Below are positions 24,100-36,854 of a stretch of DNA of 64,000 nucleotides, one piece after another. The DNA is from Pithys albifrons albifrons (lineage: Eukaryota; Chordata; Aves; Passeriformes; Thamnophilidae), in contig NC_092458.1 of assembly GCF_047495875.1 (NCBI RefSeq), positions 105,650,227 to 105,714,226 of the forward strand, given 5' to 3'. Numbering within the stretch: position 1 is the stretch's first letter; each line of letters opens with the position of its first letter. The notes beneath the pieces were generated by a model. It was not told where the DNA came from, made no database searches, and saw only the letters and a program-made list of their open reading frames with translations. Position numbers and translations under genes: made by a program.

Positions 24100-26814
24100 A
24101 CAGGCTTGGGGAAAAAACTGAACCACATTTTAAGAGCCTCTAATACATCTCCATTTGTTGCCCAAGCAAAATCTTCTGCTTACACTAGTCTTGATCTAAC
24201 TTCCACTCCTACTAACACATATTGATTTCCCTCAGACTTTGGAAAGGGTCCAATATAGTCCAATTGCCATGTGTCCCACAGTCCTTTTCTGTCTCTTATA
24301 TGTAATGGGGGTTGTTCTAAAGGGTGATGCTCTAATCAGGTTCTGCACTGTTCACATGAAGATATGCAGGTGTGGCACATTTCCTGAATTACTGGCCATC
24401 CCCTGCTTACTGCTTCTTTTTACAGCTCTCATGCCCCTGTGCGCTGTTGCTTTAAGTGCAACCACTCTAATAATTGGTCCCAGTTTTCCGCTGGAGTTTT
24501 GACATTTAGTGGGGCTAATCTGTCCAGTTCATCTGCTTTGTTATTCCAGCAACTAGATGGAGTTTCATCTTCTTGGTGAGAGGCTACCCATCTGAACAAG
24601 AAATTCCCTTTTTTATTTTTTGCTATAGGAAGATTTTCTTGCCATTTCTCTTTTTGCCAAACAGGGACTGTATTTATTTCCCAGTCATTTTTGTCCCAGA
24701 AGAGGAGCCACTCTCTGAACCATAGGAAAAGAATCAGTTAAAACATATATGGAGCCAGAAAATTTCAGATTCATGGTTAAACACACTCATTGCTACCAGT
24801 TCTCCTCCTATCTGTGCACTCCCTTGTCCTTCTGTTACTATTTTTGCTCCTGTATTTACTTGCAAAGCTACAGCATGGTATTTCCAAACTTTACCTTCTC
24901 ACTTTGCAAATGCATCAGTAAACCACACATTTTGCATTTTTTCTGAATATGGAGGAGCAACTTGAATCACAGAAGGTAGAAGGTCAGTGGTGCTACTTAA
25001 GATTACCTCATCTTTTAGGGGGAGGATTTTGGGAGCTCCTTCTGTTACCTGAAAAATGATGCAGTAATGTTCAATTTGAGCATACCATTTCCAAACACAG
25101 GCTTGTTGGGACACCCTGTCAGGAGGTGGTGTTCCTGCCAAAACTGGCTTGATGACTTTAAAAGGTCCTCTTAAAATCAGAGGCTGTTAGTGGATAGTTT
25201 TCTCTGCTTCCTGAAAACCAGCAGGAACCACAAATAAGCCCTTTTCCAGGTAGAAAATTGTTTTTCTGCATCCTTGAAACTGCAGGAATAAAACCTTATG
25301 GGTCTGGCAGGACCATCAGGTCCTTTCTGCTGTAAGTGTATGGATAGTCTGGAGCTTGCAAATCCCCATTTGATTTGTACTGGATCAGTGGGGTGTATAG
25401 GGCCTAATGATTGGTGTGTATTGGCCTGAAAAATTAGGAGTTGTAGGGCCTCATAGTAGAGGGGGTCCAATACCACTTTGGTTTTTTTTCAGTAACAATT
25501 ATATAAGGGTCTTGCAATTATTGAAAAATCAGGAATGTGTTCCCTCAAAAAAAATCAGCAGGTCTAAAGCATGCTGCAGGTCTTTCTTAGTCTGTGGCAC
25601 TTTACTTTGGTCTAGATGGGTGAGCATGTCTGGGAGAATACAGGTCATTCCACCCTTCCACCAAATTCCCAGGAATTTTACTTCTTGTGAAGGGTGTTGT
25701 ACTTTTTCACGAGGCGTATGTAAGTCAAAAGCCTCTAGATGCTTAATAATGTCTGTTTGGATTTACTACAGGTGTAATTTTATCTGCTGTTACACCAAAA
25801 TGTCACCAGTGTATTGGTATGCTTTTGCTCCTGGTGCAGGAGGAATGAGTGACAATTCTTGTGCCAGTGCATGATGTGCTAAAGTGGGTGAGTGTTTAAA
25901 TCCTTGTGTGAGGAAGGTAAAAGGGTATTGCTGACTCTCCCACGTGAAAGCAGAATGCTCCTGATCCTGGTCCTGCAGTGGGACCATAAAAAAGCATGTC
26001 CTTGACTTCAATAGTGGCCATACTAGTGGGTCGTTCTTGTATTGTAGCTATCAGCTCAGCAGTACTGGGGACTGCTGCAGTAAGGGGTCCTGTAGTGGAG
26101 TAAAGACATCAGTCTCCAATTGCCATTTGGCTTCTGGACTGGCCACACAAGAGCATTGTAAGGAAAATGTGTGGCAATCACTATTCCTCTTTCTTTTAAA
26201 TCTCCAGTAAGCAATGTGATTCCTTCCCTGGCTTCAAAGGGTAAGGGGTAAGGTTTGACATTGCTTACTAGGGAGGGAGGAAGAGCAGGGGCAGAACCTA
26301 ATAAACACAGATGTTTGGTTTCCATACCAAAAGTAAATATTTTTCCTTTTTCATCAGCCCAAGACCTTCCCTTTAGGACGTCCAGCCTCAATACATTAGT
26401 GGGAATTTCACCCAAAATCATTAGGGTTTCAACTGCTTTCTCCTCTCCCAGTAACCAGCATCTTACCTTTGCTGTCATCTGAGGTTGTATGTTTTCCAAA
26501 AGCATCCACAACAAATATACCTTTACATAAGGGAGCGATTCCACATGAAGAGGCATCTTCAATTTTAAGGGCAGACACTTGAAGCACCAGTATCTAACAA
26601 AAGTTACAGGGATTTTGTGGGGATCAGTAAGACATGTTATTAATAAGTCTCCTTTGGAGTTTTTGGTAAGCTGTCTATAAATCCACCCTTCATCCCTCAG
26701 CTCACCTACTGAGGACAAAGAGAGGAGTTTCCCATCACCTCCCCTTTCTATGATCCCTCTAGAGAAGGGGTTATAGCAGGGACAGCTTTTAATGATCTCT
26801 CCTTTGCTGCCCAT
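24100..26814 (-). pseudogene. pol: Degraded pro-pol of the decayed provirus
   Basis: Protease, RT, RNase H and part of integrase are recognisable in shifting frames. The protease DTGA motif near 26590 lies in a different frame from the flanking protease sequence, so a frameshift sits beside it. The RT start (VWPVQKPNGNWRL) lies near 26125. RT continues with FKHSPTLAHHAL and an active site that reads YTGD (25802-25813), so one catalytic aspartate is lost. An RNase H piece with VWFTD is near 24920, with VASHQEDETP-like sequence further on. Integrase has QLDYIGPFPKSEGNQYVLV and SDDGSHFT, then stops abruptly. The segment with the catalytic glutamate and the integrase C-terminus is missing. Confidence 0.9.
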
Positions 26815-26899
26815 TCTTGAATTAATATTTCTAAGTTATTAGTGGGTTGGCCATCCATTATGGTTTTTGTGATTCTTTTTTTAAGCCCTCAGTCCACAG

Positions 26900-28213
26900 G
26901 GTGTTTCTTTTTTCCCTGTGTTCTTCCCATGTTAGCTCATCCTCCTTGCTCAGAGGAGAACATTAACTTTTGGAATCTTACCAGAGGCACAGGTATTTTG
27001 TGCTCTGTGCACTGAATTGAGTTAGAATCAGTTGTAATTGAAGGTATTGGACCACAGTTTCTTCCATAATTAATTATTTTTTGTGCCACCTCCCCCCAGG
27101 TCCAAACTTTACTTTCTCCATGGTTACGATTGGGGGTTATAGCTACTTCTAAGGTGGCTATAGCTCTCTGCCCCTTTGTGAGCCATTCTACTTGTGCTTT
27201 TAGCTGGATGTCTACGGGTTTTATAGCTTCAGGAGGCCTCCGATAAGGGGAGTCATTCTTTCGGGGTCTACAGGCATCATCATAGGGGATTCACATCATG
27301 GTGTTAAACTCCCTATCACGCATCCTTTGTAAACAAGCAGCTTTTTGAACTTTCCACAATTTGATTAACATTCCCCACTGCCCCCAGCAGGTCTTCCCTC
27401 TCCAGGGGACTAAGACTGACAGCACAATAAGCAACTCTTTGGGTAAAAGACCAGACAGCACAGTTATCTCCTGTGGTCAGGAAGACACCGGCGTCCCAAA
27501 TCCCCTCACATTCTTTCTCTGATAACAAAATTTAGTCAACTCCAGTAGAGACACCCTCCAAAAATACGCAGTCTCAGATTCTTTATGAGTTCAACTATAT
27601 TTCTTTTTTTAAAATTTAGTCAATTCAGTAGCTGTATATGGAATTTCTTTCATGGTTATCTGAGGTGTATCCTTGTCTGAGCCCTCATTTGTGTATTCTG
27701 TTTTAAGTAAGGGACAAAGCAATACTGGCAGCTTCTCCAATGGGTCACGTAAAGATTCTAAGTCAGAGAGGGAATATGTTTCTTTAGACAGTCCCAGTTC
27801 TAACTCCTTTTTCCCTTCTTTCACTAATCTTCCATAAAGCTCTTCTCAGAGCACATGGGCAGTAGCCCTTTCATTTCTTATTTCTTCCTGGAGGAGATGG
27901 GGGTAGCCCTCTGCTCCTCCAGATGTGTCTGGAGAGCTTTGACAAGATCTTGCAGCAAGGCTATAATCTCCATGTCTGTTTGTTGCTTTTCTTTATTTTC
28001 AACTGCAGTTACCACGACAGAATCTAAGACAGAACAAACTGTGGGTCTACCCTTACCTGTTTTGACTTTTGCCACTAACCACACGGTAGAGATTTGATCA
28101 ACAATTGCTTGGATATTATGCCAGTTATTCCATGCTCATTCCATTCCTGGTGGAGATGGCTTGGCACCAAATTCATCTAATAAATTGGTAAGAGTTTGTG
28201 CAATATGCTTCAT
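26900..28213 (-). pseudogene. gag: Degraded gag of the decayed provirus
   Basis: A plausible start ATG is at 28213-28211. The frame runs about 25 codons to a TGA, then continues in the same frame with a matrix-like segment rich in basic and glutamine residues (27878-28110), and further open pieces near 27609-27824 and 27316-27528 lie in shifted frames. A later open piece (about 27020-27270) contains PVDIQLKAQVEWLTKGQRA-like sequence typical of Gag. Multiple stops and frameshifts show it is not functional. No CCHC box was found in the readable pieces. Confidence 0.75.
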
Positions 28214-28229
28214 ACTGCTACAAAACGAG

Positions 28230-28690
28230 AGTGGACTTTTCCAGGAGATATCTTGTGTGAGTTAATTTCCAAATTCCATCCCTTATCCTCAGAAAGCACA
28301 GTTACTTAAAAAAAGTGGAGTGATCATCTCCAAGGGGTACTGTACATAAATTACAGCTAATTTTCAAAATCCACTCCTTCACCATGTGTTATGGGTTTGG
28401 CCAGGTGGGCCTAAATTTAGGTTTTAAAGTTCAGACTAGGTCTGAAAGGCACTTTGTACATATTCTACAACTACCACACAGAAGTGATTTTTCCTGAGGA
28501 GCACCTTGTGTAAGATTACTTTCCAATATTTCATTTCTTACTTCCCAGGAAATACATTATTTTAAACCATAGTAATACACCTCACTTTTGAGGGGCACCT
28601 TGCATTAATTTCATCAAAAAGCAAACAGTTACAATGTGGACTTTACTTCAGGGGAAAAAAAAACATATGGGTACCTTATTTTGCTTCCCT
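28230..28690 (-). repeat. Imperfect tandem repeats in the provirus leader
   Basis: A core similar to GGCACCTTGTGTAA (plus-strand reading) recurs near 28246, 28337, 28447, 28500, 28594 and 28669, followed in several copies by TTTCCAA, TTTCATTTCTTA or a cytosine-rich CTCAGG-like stretch. Copies are diverged and the spacing (about 50-110 bp) is uneven. The run lies between the 5' LTR and the gag start, where packaging signals usually are. Whether it is a real tandem array needs a dot plot. Confidence 0.45.
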
Positions 28691-28788
28691 ATCACAAAAA
28701 GGATCAATCACAAAAATTAGCAACTATCGATTTTTGGAATCAGCACTCTCATTTTAAGGGAATCGTGTCCTTGCGACAGCAATTAAAA

Positions 28789-29608
28789 TTTTATGATCTG
28801 ATAATCATAGAGGAGCAAAGAAAGCTGTCCCTGGATAGCAGAAAGAACTTCAGGTTCAAATATTCCTGGAAACAAGATTAAAACTCAAAGTTGTGTTGAT
28901 TCCAAAAATCGGCATTTTTATTAATTGTAAAAGAGGCAAAGAGAAAGGAAAAATAAGAGAAAAGCCAGAAAAATCTTAGGTTACTTTAAAAGCATAGGGC
29001 AGTTTTACCACCATGTTCTACCTTTCTGCTGAGATGGAGTGGAGGGGGCAAAGCAGTTTCTGACTACTTTTTTCTTCTCTCTGCCACTTGTGATGGTTAT
29101 CTCTGACCCCAGGAGTCCGGCAGCTTGTTAGAATGCAGTCTCTGGAATGCAGCTGTGATGCCTGGTCCCAGCAGCTCACATTTGAGCGTGTTCCAGTCAG
29201 GCAGCCACTGGGCAGTGCAAAGTCCGACTTTGGCTCTGAGGAATATGGTAGGGATGCAGGAACAGGGTTTTTCACAACTCACACATGCAGCACGGCTGGT
29301 TTCTGTTCACCCCAGGCTGGCAGTACCTCAGCTCCACGTCACAGGCTTTGTAGGTGGTGGTGAGGAGAGGTGTGGGGGCAAGAGTGGCCAGCTCCAGCCT
29401 CGCCCCACACAGAGTCTTCCAGAGCAGGGGTCTCTGTCCCCTCTTCTCCTGGTTTTGCACAGTTTTTGCTTCTCTTTATAAAGGGTTTAAGATGGTTTTT
29501 GCTACAGTTCTTTTTCATGTAGCCTTCAGGTGTCCAAAGAGATAATGGTAAACAGACATAACGATAAAGCAATTTCTGAAATATTTTTCTTATTTTCAGT
29601 TTTCTACA
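28789..29608 (-). repeat. 5' LTR of the decayed provirus
   Basis: About 820 bp, starting (minus strand) TGTAGAAAACTG. It has a TATA-type TTTATAAA at 29475-29482 and an AATAAA signal near 28914-28920. Many blocks match 21641-22481, with numerous substitutions and indels. Confidence 0.93.
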
Positions 29609-29613
29609 CCATC
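29609..29613. repeat. Target-site duplication CCATC, right copy
   Basis: Identical to 21636-21640, directly outside the LTR that starts TGTAGAAAAC on the minus strand. Confidence 0.85.
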
Positions 29614-32479
29614 TGATTTACTATTTCTTGATATCAAATTTTGAGCAAGTTCCTACTAACCTGAGTGACATGAGATGTTTGTGTCATGAGGACCAAGAAG
29701 CCGAGCTATCCACCATTTGCCCTGTCTGGGATGTTCAGGAGAGTCCACAGTTTCTTCTTTTTCTTTACACAGTACTGTTAATAATGTAACCAAAGAGAAT
29801 GTGCAGAAATTTTGTATGGCAGAAAGAGTACAAGGCTCTGCAACTAAAGCAATGAAGGTGTGCTGACTATGTAAGCAACACTGAATGCAAAAAAGTTTTG
29901 CAGACTCTGAAAACCTCTAAATCAGATGCTCCCAGAAACCAGAGCAAGGGAAAGGCTTTAAGAAGTTGGCCAGTTTATTTATGTGTCCTTTCAGAATCCA
30001 CATCTCTGGTACAAAGCTCACAGAGACACACTGTTTTTCTCTCCCCATTTTGCAATTAGGAAAAAGGAAAAAATACTCTGGGAAAGAGAGTACAATACCC
30101 TTCAGGTACAGCACTCGACTTTGGTCCTGCCTGCAGCTCTCAGAGCAGCAACATCCAGCCCTGAGAAGTGGGACAACTGTCAATGCATCACACAGCTTTC
30201 TGCACTTCCCAGCGGACACACTGCCTCCACAGGCTTTTTCCCCTAAGAAAAAAATTAGATAAGCAAAGATAAAATGATGTGCTTTCTGATGTTAATGTCT
30301 CTTCTAATACTGCCACTTTTTAAAACTGTTACATAATCCAGTTGTGTAACCAACATGCTCAACTTCTCTGTAAAGCTGCTCCCCTTCCGCCACCCATCAA
30401 CCCCGGCATCATGGAGGATTCCTGTATGAGTTGCACAACCTTCTTCATTTCCTGAACAATACAGTACAACTGTCCTCCATCTATTTCTCCAGATAACAAT
30501 GACCAAAAGAAATTTTCATGATTGTGCTAATCCACTAAACACGAGGACCCAGACAGCACCTCCTGCCACTAAACAACTACTGACTCTGCATATTCAAAGC
30601 AACCTGATCAGTAGTTCAACAGCTGAAAGCTGTAGTCTTCAAAATGCCAACTTACAAGGGTGAAACTAACATTGACTTAAAACAATATGAAAATCAAAGC
30701 AACCTTAAAGGATCCCTATTTTCAGAAACTTGACTTTGAATGGAAGTCAGAAGGAGGGACAACACAACCCTCCAGGCCAGTTTTCTGCCAGAGTGGTTAT
30801 TTTAAAAAATTAAAGGTTCATACTCTTCTGCTGTTAGCTGAGCCTGCACCATTCTGCAAAAAGCCTAAAGCAAATTAAAAGAGCAACAGAATCATTGTAA
30901 CTCAAGTGCACATATTATTTTTATATTAAGATGCAAGTCTTCATGTTGTGAGCAATCACCTACAGTAATACATAAGTGAAAGGTAATTTCAGAATAATAT
31001 GAGGTAGGAAACATTTATAGTTTTTTTCCATCCTACTTTTGCTCCTTAATCAGCTGTTGTCTTTATAACCTCTTTTGTTCTATGAATTTTACAGACCAAA
31101 AATAAGACTAAGTTGCTGTCACTAACCACTTTCTAAAACAGCTTTTCAGCATTATCACAGAGCTTGCAAGAACTGAAATTTCTCCACCCAAAAAGTAAAT
31201 TTTTGAGATAATAAATTCAAAGGACACAGCCAAAGGTATTCAAAGACACAGCCATACAGACCTTTTAACGAACTTTATCCAAGGCATTGTCTAATCCATA
31301 TGCAAGGACCACAAAGGTTCTGTAGAACTAGTATGTGATGAGTGCCCTCTGTTCTTTCAGGACACTCAGGAAAGCTCAAGCAGGTTTGTTGGAATTCCAC
31401 AGAGAAGCTGGAGGTACTCAGCTTCTGGTTCACGGTCATCTATTCTCCAAAAAAAACCCCAACACCTGGAGCAGCTGAGGCATGCAAGAGCCATCTGTGA
31501 CAAAACTGCCAGCTTCAGTTCAAGACTTCCATCCTTCCCTAACTCTTGACCTTGATGGTAAAAAGGGTGTAGGAAAAGTTTCTTAGAACTCTACAAAAAG
31601 GCACAAATCTGAACCTTCATTTTTATTAGGTTTCCTTTTGTATTTAAGCACGAGACTTAATTTGAAATAGAAAAAACTCTTAAAAGGTTTTCCCACCAGT
31701 ACTCCATTTAACTATATATGTTTGTGCACTTAGGTATCAGATTTTTTATGTATACACAAAGACATGACTGGAACATCTGGCACAGCACTGGTACACAGTA
31801 ACATATGAAGATATGCATGCATTATAACATACAAACATGGCTACATTATGAGCAACTATAAGCTAATTACGTTACGAATAATATAAACATAATACATGTC
31901 GTCAGCACAAACGAAGCTCATGCCAGACTTTGTTTTCTAAAACTAAGTATGTGCCCAGGACAACACTGGAGAAATCACACTAATCTCAGGTAAAATTACA
32001 AGGACAGCGATCAGTTGGTTTGCAAAGCCAAGGGGTGCACAGTATGCCAAGTCAACTTACTCTGAGAATTGAAAAATATGCACATTAACTGGCAACATAA
32101 AACAGCATTTTATCAACATGCTTTGAGTTGTAAACCTGCTTTTTTTGAACTTAAAAAGACAAAAAATAATCAGCTGCAGGGATTTTTGGTTCTACTGAAA
32201 ATAAAGAGGGATGAAATGTAATCTAAAGTTCCCTTCCAGCCTTGTGTTTTAGAGTAACTATTGATATCTACAATTAGAAACCCCAAATAAGTACATGTTT
32301 TAAAATATCTAGAGTTTTATTTTTCTTAGGAATTAATGAGGGGGAAAAGCAATAAATAAAATGATTAATGCCAGCATGGTATACACAGCCATATTTATTA
32401 GTCCACTTCCAATTACATAAAAGAGAAAGCTGAAGCCATACACAACTGCTGCTTTAAAATAAAGACAGACTACTGTTTT
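29614..32479. other. Intergenic between the old provirus and the CXADR 3' end
   Basis: A/T-rich DNA with no recognised element or coding exon. The 3' end of CXADR mRNA may reach into the right part. Confidence 0.55.
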
Positions 32480-33967
32480 CTCCAACAGTTTTATTTCAAA
32501 AAGTACACAAGTCTGTCATGGAGCTACAGCATTTTTAAATTTTTGATTTTGTTTTTTTACAAATTCACTCACAATACTCGTATTTTAAAATACCATTCCC
32601 CCAAAAGTGTGAATATAAAACCTCATACTGAAATTCATATCAATATTCAAAGTCTATGCTTTGTGCATGAGAAGTGTAACATAACATCGTAACATTTGGG
32701 ATTGCAGGAAGTTTTATTGCTCCGATTTCAACTGAGCTGTACCTCAATGTTAGAGGACTTATAATGAAAGGGTCCCCTAACAGCACCTACCACGTGTATA
32801 AAACAAGCTTTAAGTGACACATCTTTAGACTGGAACAGAGGCCTAAAGTGATCCAGAATATACAGTGCTCACAACAAAACTAAAAGCCTGTCATGGAAGC
32901 CAGTAATATACAATATTCAGCCTTACAGAAAAACTTGCAATTAAGAAGTCTTACTTGCACTATATCAAACAGGAAGCATACACCTAATATGAACGCAACT
33001 AGTAAGAGTTGATTAAGATGTATGCAATGTACATTTCTCTCAAAAGTCATGTTTTACCCCTCCAACAAGGCATTTCTGTGCACTACACGGTTTTGGAAGA
33101 AGTATTCGGTTTTTTAGGGAAGGAAGTTTCACACAAATATCTTTAAATATCCAATGCAGGAAGTTTATGAAAATGCTTGGACTGTATGGACAAGTGTTAC
33201 ATAACCTCTACATTATTACAAGTCTAACACTTTATTCACACCATGCTAAAATTGAGGGGTTTCTTTCTATATATAGTAGTCCTCAACAGGCAAGTTTACA
33301 GTTATGACATTAACTAGAGGTTTCTTCAGCTCACTTAAGAATATTTACACAGTGCTACCACCCTCCCTACTCCCTTCCCCACCTTTTTTTTTAATACAAC
33401 AAGACATTAAAAATGCCACCTCCTAACTGGTATATCAGCTGACATTACTTCCTAAAAGTGTTCTGTTCGCACAGCTATCTGTAAGATTGAACAACTTACA
33501 TGTTTAACCAGTTCATCTCCCTACACAGCTACAAATCATGTTAGACTACAGTAGCTGCTTTTGAGAATCATAATCCAGTGTAAGTGAACAATCTAGAGAC
33601 AAAAGAAATAATTTACAATAGCAATATTATGTTCTTAGTGTTGTATCCATCCAAAAAGGCATGATGATAGCAACTTGAGGCAAAGTTTACCCCAAGTCAG
33701 GGATTCTTTTTGTTTCAGATAAGGACTATGTCAGATTCTATTTCTCCTCCTTTTCCATGCAATTACATAAATAGACACTGTCAAGGCTGCTAAGCCTAGC
33801 AGCCAGGCTCTGAGGGCACATCATGCTGTCCTTCTGTCCATTTATTATTTTGCACAAGCTGATAGAGCATCAAGCATGTGTAAACTCTGCTCTGTGTGCT
33901 TTACTGAGATAGGTTTCTGGGTTTGAGTGTCCCAGGGCTTAACTGACTGTAAGTACAGGGTCTCAGG

Positions 33968-34088
33968 CCAAACCAAAAAAACCAAACCAAAACAAAACAA
34001 AAAAAGAAAAAACACACACCAATACCCCCCCTCCCCCCAACCAACACAAAACCAAAAGAAACCAAAACAAAATCCACCAAAAACCACA
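33968..34088. repeat. A/C-rich low-complexity tract
   Basis: About 120 bp of ACCAAAA-type and CCCCC runs on the plus strand. The open frames on both strands here come from the base bias and are not genes. Confidence 0.85.
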
Positions 34089-34807
34089 TATGTCCACAGA
34101 TGGCTAAGAACCAAATTTAGTAGGTTTGCTGCCTGGTTGCTTAGGTTTATAGCTATCTCTCAGTCTGTGATTCAGCTTAGTTTTGTACTCCATTTGTACT
34201 TAGAACTATACTCTTTTAATTAAGGAAGGCCTTAGTTTCAAGGTAAACAATCAGTGTACAATTAACATCTTGGAAGTCTCTTCTATCACGATAATTGGAT
34301 GCAAGAAGATGTCTCCTCACCTATTGTTCTTCAGAAGCTATGTTTGGCACACTTACCACAGAAATAAAAGTCAATCATCCATTTCATTGGTACAAGTGAA
34401 CAGTTTTCAGGAATATAAACACTTAGATCATAATTAGAAATTGAAGGAGTAAGTGACATTTTGAAATACAGAACAATACAGAGAGACACTGAAGTCACAT
34501 CCAAAAATAGGCATGAAGAGGTATAAATAGTACATAAGAATCAAGAAATCGGATCACAGTGTCAAGTTAAAACTTGTACCATCATCTAAGCACCTGTTCA
34601 AACAGTATGTTTAGGCACCAGAAATTTCATAAAAACTGAATTTACAATCAGGAAAAGTTTATTGACAAGGCACACATGAAAGATAAAAAAATCTGATCTC
34701 TAACAGTATCAGTTTACAATCTAAAAAAGTCCAAAATGTGTAAAACTAAGTCTAGAACACTTAATAGCCATTCAAGTTTCTAAATTCAGTATGAAGGGTA
34801 TGTTAGC

Positions 34808-34875
34808 ATCATAAAATGGTTTGGGTTGGAAGATGATGTTGTACCAACCACCCTGCCATGGGCAGGGAAATTTCT
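34808..34875 (-). repeat. Short CR1 3' scrap in the CXADR 3' region
   Basis: ATCATAAAATGGTTTGGGTTGG followed by CCACCCTGCCATGGGCAGGG on the plus strand is a reverse-complement CR1 3' end with a missing middle segment. Confidence 0.75.
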
Positions 34876-35895
34876 TTACATTAATAGTGCCAGCCAAAAA
34901 TTGTGCACCTAATCACAGATAGGACAAATGTCTAGTAGTAAGCTAAAGAATTCATCACAGATCTATAAGCAGCTACAAAAAAGCAGACACTAAACCTAGA
35001 AGTTTGGGGAAATGTTTTCTCTCACACTGTTGCTATACACAAATAATTCTAACATCTTTCAACAGGCTGTTCAGATATTTCCTTCATCAACATCAGTGCC
35101 ACATACTATATGCTTTTAGAGTTTTCCAAAATACCTTGCAGTTCAACACCTATAGCTAGAATAAGCTAAAGGGACTCTCCTCCACCTGCCTCCCAGCACA
35201 GGATGAAGAAGGCAGAAAACAGGAAGATAAACTCCACAAAGGTCCAAACTGCACTAAGTTGTAAATTCAGCTTTCACAGATATATAGTATCAGTCATCAA
35301 AAGCTATCGGAAGTCCTGAAATACATGTGAAAGTAAGAACAAGAATTGTTCTGTTTCTCCTGTATTGCTTTAAGCTTGCAAAATTGGGAAAAAGCATTTT
35401 TAATTTTGAAAGATGGAATTTGTATCAATTCTGGATAACCATCCTCTCAGCTGCACAAAACTCTCTCTTAAGAAGTCTGAACACTGGTTCAGAATATTTA
35501 GTGCTATTGAAGAGGCAAGGAGAAATGAGCTTAAAACTCCTTGCAAATTCATACAGGAAGACATTAACATCTGGAGTAAAGGCTAACTACTTACTTACAT
35601 GTATGTATATGGAAAAGTTGTTTCCATGATGATGTTAGAGGACAGATACCCAATACCAGTTACTTAACAGCTCTCATTAAATCCCCATGGAGCTTCTAGG
35701 TAATCGGTTTGGAAAAAAGTAGGAGCACTGCCTTAGTATCTAAACAGGCATTGGAAAATGCAAGGTACAATGAACTTAAAGACCTGTATAGAAATACATA
35801 ATTCATTCTTACTGTGACAGTAACAGTTGATCTATAGATTTTAAAGCTTAGACATCATCATCAACAACCTGATAGGACCTTTTGCATCAAATAAG

Positions 35896-35990
35896 TATTA
35901 AGTTATCTGGCATAATTAGACCTAGTTATTACAGAAAAATTCATGTTTCAAAGAGCTTGCCATGTGTTCTGTCACACTTCCACTCACATT
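35896..35990. repeat. Direct-duplication copy A (CXADR 3' region)
   Basis: ATTAAGTTATCTGGCAT, CTAGTT and AAAGAGCTTGC occur in the same order and spacing as at 38033-38130. The two copies are clearly related but diverged. Flanking sequence is not shared. Confidence 0.7.
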
Positions 35991-36586
35991 TTAAATTCAG
36001 AGCACATTAATTAAATTAATTGAACCAATTAAATAACTGGCTGCCCCTTAAATAAGAGCGCAAGTGCTCTAAACAAACATTACTAGATCAAAGAACCACA
36101 TAAATACTCAGAACAGAATTCAAAGTCATCCTCAGTATTTCAGTGCCCTGTAACTACATCACAGTTCAAAATCAAATTCAAACATTTCTGTTATTCCACA
36201 ATTCAGGATAAAGTTTCAGGAACTGTGAGAAACTCCGGGGTCTACATATAAAATGCTTTTGTTAATTCTCATTTGTCTCACTGTTACACAATCAGAACTG
36301 CCCATTAGCTGACAGTGTCAATGTCTCTTCAGCAACCTACCAGAGGTCCAAATATCTTTAGGATCCAGTATCTATTTAGGAACTTAAATGCTTTTAGCAA
36401 ATAGTTCAACTGTCATATACTAATAAGCTGAAAATTAAATATGAGAATTGGTGGCTATTCAAACTAATTTGTTCATTTTCTTCACAGAAAATCTCATGCC
36501 AGTGTTTAAATGAGGAATGGAACACAGTAGTTCTCTAATACTTACAATGAACACTTTAAAAAAACAGATTTTAAATTAATAGTATT

Positions 36587-36854
36587 TTATACTATTGACC
36601 CATCTTTGCTTTGTGCTGGAATCATCACAGGAACAGCTCCCATTCTACTTAAATTAGGTGCAGCTACCTTTGAAGGTGCAAAGGTTGGGTTTTGACCAGG
36701 AGCACGTTCGAAGTCCTCGCTTGGGACTTGGCTATATGGAGTTTTGGTATATCCTTCCATGTTTGAGGGAGACATTGAACCCAGAGAAGAACGATTGCTG
36801 CCGATGTAGCTGCGAGCTGTTGAACTGCGGCTTTTTGGAGGTGGAACATCTTCT
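36587..36854 (-). CDS. CXADR: CXADR coding exon 7 (cytoplasmic tail and stop)
   Basis: The acceptor is TTATTTCAG. The 268-nt coding part ends with the stop at 36587-36589. It encodes the tail, from EDVPPPKSR through [15 protein letters not shown] and [10 protein letters not shown] to the C-terminal SKDGSIV. The last four residues form a class I PDZ ligand used for ZO-1, MAGI and LNX partners in mammals. The long-tail isoform is the one visible. I did not find a convincing alternative terminal exon. Confidence 0.98.

Larger units (their letters stand above)
21641..29608 (-). mobile_element. Old, decayed retroviral provirus with gag-pro-pol-env remnants
   Basis: About 8 kb on the minus strand. 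Paired LTRs (21641-22481 and 28789-29608) are clearly homologous but much diverged, and the element is flanked by a perfect CCATC duplication (21636-21640 and 29609-29613). Reading on the minus strand gives 5' LTR, a repeat-rich leader, gag, protease, RT, RNase H, partial integrase, env with a transmembrane subunit, polypurine tract and 3' LTR. Every gene is broken by stops or frameshifts. RT and integrase motifs look gamma/epsilon-like (class I) but I cannot assign the family firmly. It is much older than the neighbouring ERV-L-like provirus. Confidence 0.95.
32480..36586 (-). other. CXADR: Probable CXADR 3' UTR and downstream flank (extent uncertain)
   Basis: The stretch directly after the CXADR stop is A/T-rich with no other coding exon. 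On the minus strand AATAAA occurs at several places, including 34660 and 33841 and, near the left end, within about 32484-32490 followed roughly 20 nt later by a T-rich stretch. Any of these could be a cleavage site. A multi-kilobase 3' UTR is an inference; the exact end cannot be fixed without cDNA. A CR1 scrap (34808-34875) and an A/C-rich tract (33968-34088) interrupt it. Confidence 0.35.

Noticed and set aside
1..32000. BTG3 coding exons, expected tail-to-tail with CXADR by synteny
   Set aside because: No BTG/Tob-domain sequence was seen on either strand, so any BTG3 gene must lie outside the window.
33845..34223. Open frames on both strands rich in Phe/Gly or Lys/Gln
   Set aside because: They are translations of an A/C-rich low-complexity tract.
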